A stretch of DNA of 19,309 bases from CAZIWJ01 sp964542855 (GTDB lineage Bacteria > Bacteroidota > Bacteroidia > Cytophagales > Cyclobacteriaceae). The position numbers and the translations under genes were made by a program. The notes under the pieces were generated by a model. The model saw only the letters and a program-made list of their open reading frames with translations. It ran no database searches and was not told the DNA's origin. Position 1 is the stretch's first letter; the number at the start of each line of letters is the position of its first letter. The stretch spans positions 1 through 19,309 of the forward strand of contig CAZIWJ010000042.1 of the NCBI GenBank assembly GCA_964542855.1, given 5' to 3'. Shown in pieces: positions 14,944 through 19,309 of the stretch.

Positions 14944-15855
14944 ATATGGTTTTCACTTTATTAAAATATTTACTTAGAAATGATTTGATGAAGTATTTAG
15001 AATGATTTAGTAGGCGACAAGAGTGATTGATTGATATTGAACCAGGATTTAAATCTGGCTTAAAATTAAAAACTTTTTTTCCTAAGCCCTTTTATGTACT
15101 TAGTCTACTTTAAAGTTACAATGTTACAGCCCAGATGTTTTCTTAAGTTCAGCTAATTACCCGAAAGATTGGCCATATGTATTGATAGTACTGTTACGTT
15201 GTAACGTTTGCCACATAAAGGGGTTCATTATTTAGCCTGTTGTTTTGAAAAACAGGGCTGTTGTAATATCAGGTAAATCTGTACGGCTAAAATACGCCAG
15301 TGGTATTGCAATAAAAAGTGGACTAAGATTCAGGCTAAATTGGCTTACCAGTTTTTTTGTAAAACCGGTTAGGCAGAAGATATCCCGGGTAAGCATGCTT
15401 CCTTTTCCTGTTATGCCACCCTTCGATATACCGTTAGGCCACCCTTTAGAATATTTTATACCGGGACAACATTCGTTCGTGTAAGCACAGTAGTAAAATA
15501 CATCACCCCCGGGTAGCGCTGATCTGCGAGATGCCCGATATCCAAACCTCAATTGGTAGTTATTCGAGGCCTCTTTGAAATACTTTCGGGCGTAGGCCCG
15601 GCATTCCAGGTGGGTGATCCGTTAATTAGGCTCAACAACCTTGTTAACCACCCGATGCCCGCTGGTTGGCAGATAGCCGGCAAGGTTTCTGAGGAACGGC
15701 CGCCTGAAATAGCCTAAGTGTCACTTCCCCTTCTTCCGGTATCAGGTACTAACCGTTAGCAACAGATTAGGAAAAACTTCTACGGTGTAGTTGTTGCAGA
15801 TACCTTCAAAAACTTTAAATTACTTCACGTAAGCAGCAAACCGGAACAATTCAAT
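14944..15855. other. 0.9-kb gap with unexplained open frames
   Basis: No recognisable gene lies between hflK and the flavoenzyme. The first 290 nt are AT-rich promoter-like spacer with GTTAC/GTAAC repeats around 15117-15127 and 15195-15207. From 15232 to 15621 the minus strand is open for 129 codons (ATG at 15552 would give 106 aa, ending DLPDITTALFFKTTG), and from 15523 to 15714 the plus strand is open for 64 codons without an ATG near its beginning. Neither peptide matches a family I know. The two overlap head to head, so at most one is real; a decayed gene is the simplest reading. Confidence 0.35.
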
Positions 15856-17220
15856 ATGAACCACATATTACTTATTATCATTTTACTGGTTACCCTGGTA
15901 TCCTGTAAACAGGCCGATGAAGAAGCAGCCGTTGAAAATGTAGTCGTCATTGGCGGCGGACTGATGGGAAGCTCCACCGCCTGGGAGTTATCTAAAGCCG
16001 GGGAGAAGGTATTATTACTCGAACAGCAGGATTCCGTTTACACTTACGGGTCCAGCTACGGCGAAGCCCGCATTACCCGGAACCTGGGTACAGAACATGA
16101 CATATTTTCTTTTATTCAACACCTGTCGGTAACAGAAACCGAAGAATTAATCCAGTACCTGAACAAGGCCGAAAATGGCAATGATCATGCCATGACGGAT
16201 GTTTACCGCACCACCCCGGTTACTTATATCCGCTACCGGTCGCAGCAGGATGAAGTGGCCGAATTGCTGAACGACCCGGATGTTACACTCGACTACGCCC
16301 CGAATAACCAGCTGGCCGGAAAACTATTCGGTATGAATATCCCTGACTCTGTGGTTATTATCAGGGAGTATAAAGATTATTCGGGCACACTAAACCCGAA
16401 GGTTTTAATTGGCAAATTGCACCGGGGGATAAAATACGGTGGTAACAGGGTGCAGTATAATTCAAGGGTAACGAACTTAACCAAAAAAGACTCCCTTTAC
16501 CAGGTACAGGTAGAGAACACCCAAACCGGTGAAAAGGATACTATTCTGAGCAGAAAAGTGGTGGCTGCTGCCGGTCCGTACAATGGCCAGCTGGTAAAAG
16601 ACGTGGCCCCTTACTTTGCCACGTTAATTACTCCCAGGCGACTGTTCCTAACCTACCTGAAAATTAAGCCCGACGTTTACAATAGTTTTTCGGCACAAGA
16701 AAAGAAAAAGCTTAACGATTCATACCCGGTTCTCGACCACGATGAAGAGCTGTTTTATTCCATGTTTGAAAATACCGATGAAGCAGGGGTGCCAATCCTG
16801 AAAGTAGGAGGGCATTACCTGAGATCAGCTATTGATGACCTGAATGATGCCTGGAAAATTGAGGTGAGTCCGGAAGAAATAAACTGGAGTAAGAAGCACA
16901 CTTCGGCTTACCTCAGCATGCTTAACTTACCGGTTCGAAACGAAGACCTGGAGTACGTTAAAGGCTATTCCTGCGTATATTCATTAACCGAATCGGAAGT
17001 GCCTTATGTTACCCACCGTGTGAATAACCAACAGGAAGTTGATTCCAGTTTTGTGCTGGTAGGTGGCATGTCGGGGGTTGGGGCCAAAGGGTCTTTAGCC
17101 TACGGCTTAATGGCATCCGACCTGTTGCGAAACGCAACCGACACCTCTTTTATGTACCGCAAAACCTTAAGTAGCCTCGGAACCTCCCGGCTTATGCAAA
17201 GCCTGAGCGAATTACGTTAA
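15856..17220 (+). CDS. Lipoprotein FAD-dependent oxidoreductase, monomeric sarcosine oxidase-like
   Basis: The 454-aa product begins with a lipoprotein signal (MNHILLIIILLVTLVSC, Cys17), which puts the enzyme in the envelope. The rest is a DAO-family flavoenzyme: NVVVIGGGLMGSSTAWELS (FAD-binding GxGxxG at 33-38), TYGSSYGEARITRNLG (Arg72 and Arg75, matching the substrate- and flavin-site arginines of sarcosine oxidase), PILKVGGHY (Lys316, matching the oxygen-activating lysine), YSCVYSLTESEVPYV (Cys373, matching the cysteine that binds FAD covalently) and VGGMSGVGAKGSLAYG near the end. Relatives oxidise N-methyl amino acids with release of formaldehyde and hydrogen peroxide. The substrate here is not known. 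An exported FAD enzyme with a Sec lipoprotein signal is unusual. The neighbours give no pathway clue. Confidence 0.85.
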   Translation: MNHILLIIILLVTLVSCKQADEEAAVENVVVIGGGLMGSSTAWELSKAGEKVLLLEQQDSVYTYGSSYGEARITRNLGTEHDIFSFIQHLSVTETEELIQYLNKAENGNDHAMTDVYRTTPVTYIRYRSQQDEVAELLNDPDVTLDYAPNNQLAGKLFGMNIPDSVVIIREYKDYSGTLNPKVLIGKLHRGIKYGGNRVQYNSRVTNLTKKDSLYQVQVENTQTGEKDTILSRKVVAAAGPYNGQLVKDVAPYFATLITPRRLFLTYLKIKPDVYNSFSAQEKKKLNDSYPVLDHDEELFYSMFENTDEAGVPILKVGGHYLRSAIDDLNDAWKIEVSPEEINWSKKHTSAYLSMLNLPVRNEDLEYVKGYSCVYSLTESEVPYVTHRVNNQQEVDSSFVLVGGMSGVGAKGSLAYGLMASDLLRNATDTSFMYRKTLSSLGTSRLMQSLSELR

Positions 17221-17281
17221 TAGAGAAAAAACGCGACAAACAGCTACAATTTTAACTTTACTAATAGAATTATTAATCAAA

Positions 17282-17899
17282 TTAGTTCTCTTCTTCTAGC
17301 TGCTTTAACTGTTGTTCCAGGTGTTCTTTTCGTTTGCAATAAACCGGGTCGAGGTGGAATAATTCCTGCTTAAACTTTTTATTGCTCCCCAACCAGGCCA
17401 TACCGGCCACGCCAACTAACATAATCACCAGCTTTATGGGCTGGTCGATCAGTGCCTGCAGGCTTCCTTCATCGAGTATGAATATAAACAGGTATGCACC
17501 GATAAAGCTTATGGGAAGCAGAAACAACATGTAACGGCTCTGAAACTTCAAAACGTCGGCATCGAACTTCAACGCCTGCTTTAACATGGTTTTGGTATCG
17601 GCGGTGAGGTCGATCCGGGTTCCAAAACGGTACTGCAAGGTTATTTTAATGATCATGGCCAGGGAGCTGATACCAACTAAACTTACCGGGATCAGCAGCT
17701 GGGGCTTGTAGAAGTAAACGCCCACTGCAGCCGGTAAAAAGGCTGCATTAAGCGTTACAATAAAGTAATAGTAGTTGATGAATTTCTTTACTCCTGATAA
17801 GGCTTTCTCTCTCATGGCTTTCTCTATTTCGTGTTTCTCGAATGAAAATTCAGCATCGTTTGCTGAAATTTGCTCATCCAACAAATTGTTCAATTTCAT
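17282..17899 (-). CDS. Four-segment membrane protein, putative anti-sigma factor
   Basis: The 205-aa product has a charged cytosolic N-terminus (1-40, SFEKHEIEKAMREKALSG), four hydrophobic segments (about 41-62, 66-88, 122-142, 154-171) and a charged C-terminal helix (KRKEHLEQQLKQLEEEN). Its start lies 26 nt inside the sigma factor gene, so the two are translationally coupled. In Bacteroidota, ECF sigma genes are often followed by such membrane proteins without a classical anti-sigma domain, and a sequestering role is likely. That role is inferred from position and topology; no ZAS or FecR-type motif is present. Confidence 0.65.
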   Translation of the reverse strand: MKLNNLLDEQISANDAEFSFEKHEIEKAMREKALSGVKKFINYYYFIVTLNAAFLPAAVGVYFYKPQLLIPVSLVGISSLAMIIKITLQYRFGTRIDLTADTKTMLKQALKFDADVLKFQSRYMLFLLPISFIGAYLFIFILDEGSLQALIDQPIKLVIMLVGVAGMAWLGSNKKFKQELFHLDPVYCKRKEHLEQQLKQLEEEN

Positions 17900-18347
17900 A
17901 TTTCTTCAGTTTTTCACGAACACGATGCACCTTTACCCGAACGTTATTGGGCGATATACCCAGGATATCGGCCATTTCCGGCTGACCGTAGCCTTCAATC
18001 ATCAGCAGTACCAGCGATTTTTCAATCGGGTTTAGCACCTGCAGTATTTGCTGTAGCAATTCCTGCTCGTTCCCGGATGCCTGTTCAGAAAAGTGCTGCT
18101 CTTCTACTTCTGTATACTGTTTTTTATTCCGCAGCGAACTAATGGCCACATTCATTCCTACCCGGTACAACCAGGTGGAAAACCGGGCGTCGCCCCGGAA
18201 GTTGGCAAACGACTTCCAGCCCTGGGCCAGAATTTCCTGCCGTAAGTCCTTGCGCTCTTCGGTATCGTAGGCATACATGAACACAATTTTATTCACAATA
18301 CCCTGGTGCTGTTGAATAAGCTGAATGTATCGATCTTTAGAACGCAC
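17874..18347 (-). CDS. ECF-type sigma-70 family RNA polymerase sigma factor
   Basis: The 157-aa product has region 2 at about 8-72 (GIVNKIVFMYAYDTEERKDL, then QEILAQGWKSFANFRGDA and FSTWLYRVGMNVAI, the -10 recognition and core-binding part) and region 4 at about 103-150 (LNPIEKSLVLLMIEGYGQ, EMADILGISPNNVRVKVHR, the -35-binding helix-turn-helix). Regions 1 and 3 are missing, as in ECF factors. The start is GTG at 18347, preceded by AAAGGAA at a suitable distance. The gene follows the 99-aa gene by 5 nt and overlaps the membrane protein gene, so all three form one operon. The signal and regulon are unknown; many such sigmas activate their own promoter. Confidence 0.9.
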   Translation of the reverse strand: MRSKDRYIQLIQQHQGIVNKIVFMYAYDTEERKDLRQEILAQGWKSFANFRGDARFSTWLYRVGMNVAISSLRNKKQYTEVEEQHFSEQASGNEQELLQQILQVLNPIEKSLVLLMIEGYGQPEMADILGISPNNVRVKVHRVREKLKKYEIEQFVG

Positions 18348-18352
18348 TGCTG

Positions 18353-18652
18353 CTATTTCCTTTGGTTTAGGATACCAGTAATTACCCGGAAATGACGATT
18401 AAAATTCTCATGGGTTATTACCCACGTGAAAATACCGATAAAGAAAAATGAAAGCTGGTGTTCAACATCATTCATTACCGGCAGCACCAGCATGGCCATT
18501 CCCCGGGTAACAGATGTAATCAGGCTATACTTTTTTGCTGCCATTTGTTTTTGCGGTAATGCAGCAGTAGATAATTTACTGTAATATCTTTCCGGGTTAC
18601 TGTAATCTGCTTTAAACGCGCTTTTGAATCTGTGACTTAATTTTTCCAACAT
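18353..18652 (-). CDS. Hypothetical 99-aa membrane-associated protein of the sigma operon
   Basis: I do not recognise this protein. The N-terminal half is basic and polar (KLSHRFKSAFKADYSNPERY); the second half contains two moderately hydrophobic stretches (SVTRGMAMLVLPVM and LSFFFIGIFTWVI) joined by NDVEHQ and ends basic. It could be a small membrane protein with a hairpin topology. It is the first gene of the sigma operon, 5 nt upstream of the sigma start. That position suggests a role in sensing or regulation, but it could also be a spurious frame upstream of a leader; codon use looks ordinary. Confidence 0.5.
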   Translation of the reverse strand: MLEKLSHRFKSAFKADYSNPERYYSKLSTAALPQKQMAAKKYSLITSVTRGMAMLVLPVMNDVEHQLSFFFIGIFTWVITHENFNRHFRVITGILNQRK

Positions 18653-18758
18653 CTTTATATTCTTTGCTGTTGTTTGTTGGATAGGTTAATAATGCGCCCG
18701 GATTATTACAGTATTCTGGAAAAAATTTAAAATTTCTATTCCACACATCTTCAAATTA

Positions 18759-19309
18759 ATGAAAATCAACTGGTTAGCTATCGCCTTTTTTATCTCTTTC
18801 TCTTCCACTTACGCCCAGCAAACCACCGGTCCGGAAAGCGGTAGCCTGGTGGTAGTAGGCGGTGCCCTTCGCGATTTAACAATTTTGGAGCGGTTTATTG
18901 AACTGGCCGGAGGGCCAAACGCCCCCATTGTAGTGGTGCCTACTGCCGGGGGAAGCGAGGAATACGACGATTCATACTACGGCATGAAAAAATTCCAGGA
19001 TGCCGGGGCTACCAATTTAACCCTGTTGCATACCACCAACCCCGAAGAAGCCGACAGCCCGGCATTTGCCGCTTCGCTGGAAGAGGCAGCCGGGGTATGG
19101 TTTGGTGGCGGGAGGCAGTGGCGGCTGGTCGATGCCTACGCCGGTACCCGCACCGAAGAACTGTTTCACGCCGTACTGGCAAGGGGCGGGGTAGTTGGCG
19201 GCTCGTCGGCCGGGGCTACCATACTGGGTTCCTACCTGGCGCGGGGCGATACGAAGAATAACCAGATTATGATGGGCGACCACGAAGAGGGGTTTGGCTT
19301 TATTAAAAA
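18759..19309 (+). CDS. Exported cyanophycinase-like peptidase (family S51), 3' end outside window
   Basis: The frame is open from the ATG at 18759 to the window edge (183 codons seen; relatives have about 280-300). A signal peptide (hydrophobic 5-16, likely cut after TYA at residue 19) directs export. The domain shows GSLVVVGGAL (28-37), IVVVPTAGGSEEY (57-69), VWFGGGRQWRLVDAY (113-127, the GGGxQ loop) and VVGGSSAGATILGS (145-158) with the catalytic nucleophile Ser150 in GxSAG. S51 enzymes cleave beta-linked or dipeptide substrates; cyanophycinase degrades cyanophycin, but Bacteroidota homologues are secreted and may act on other Asp-containing peptides. The rest of the triad lies beyond the edge in part. 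The gene is divergent from the sigma operon with a 106-nt spacer. Confidence 0.85.
   Translation, partial: MKINWLAIAFFISFSSTYAQQTTGPESGSLVVVGGALRDLTILERFIELAGGPNAPIVVVPTAGGSEEYDDSYYGMKKFQDAGATNLTLLHTTNPEEADSPAFAASLEEAAGVWFGGGRQWRLVDAYAGTRTEELFHAVLARGGVVGGSSAGATILGSYLARGDTKNNQIMMGDHEEGFGFIK

Noticed and set aside
1..19309. CRISPR array, tRNA or rRNA genes
   Set aside because: No regularly spaced direct repeats, no tRNA cloverleaf signature and no rRNA sequence were seen on reading the window.

Overview
The window looks like a chromosomal segment from a Bacteroidota genome, most likely order Cytophagales. Pointers are the RDD/SpoIIM/DUF4129/DUF4350/MoxR/DUF58 gene cluster in the form common in that group, weak or absent Shine-Dalgarno sequences, TAnnTTTG-like promoter boxes, Sec lipoprotein signals, and an ECF sigma factor followed by a small membrane protein. 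The assignment rests on protein and motif recognition only; no search was run.

Left part (1-2430) is accessory in character and AT-rich. It starts inside the end of a PH-domain-like gene carrying a 27-bp perfect inverted repeat flush with the window edge. Next come relics on the minus strand: the end of a helical regulator-like protein, a decayed RelE-type toxin and IS-like ends. Then follow an orphan pair (unknown 129-aa protein plus outer-membrane beta-barrel-like protein) and a GC-rich noncoding block with short hairpins and repeats.

Central part (2431-10742) holds a lipoprotein serine hydrolase of the beta-lactamase fold (minus) and a divergent membrane-protein/ATPase cluster: RDD protein (minus), then SpoIIM-like protein, a five-segment membrane protein, DUF4129, DUF4350, MoxR AAA+ ATPase and DUF58 protein (plus). 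Genes of the plus-strand run overlap their neighbours by 1 to 55 nt, so they are almost certainly one transcript. By analogy with other MoxR systems the ATPase and DUF58 protein probably remodel or activate a membrane-bound client, but the client is unknown.

Right part (10743-19309) contains an NmrA-like NAD(P)-binding oxidoreductase (plus), TenA thiaminase II (minus), the HflK-HflC pair (minus) with a downstream terminator, a 0.9-kb gap with unexplained open frames, a lipoprotein flavoenzyme related to monomeric sarcosine oxidase (plus), a three-gene ECF sigma operon with a putative membrane anti-sigma factor (minus), and the first 183 codons of an exported cyanophycinase-like S51 peptidase (plus) running off the right edge.

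Most candidates for follow-up are the MoxR/SpoIIM/RDD cluster, the lipoprotein flavoenzyme, the sigma operon, the inverted repeat at the left edge and the unexplained gaps. No CRISPR array, tRNA, rRNA or complete mobile element was seen.
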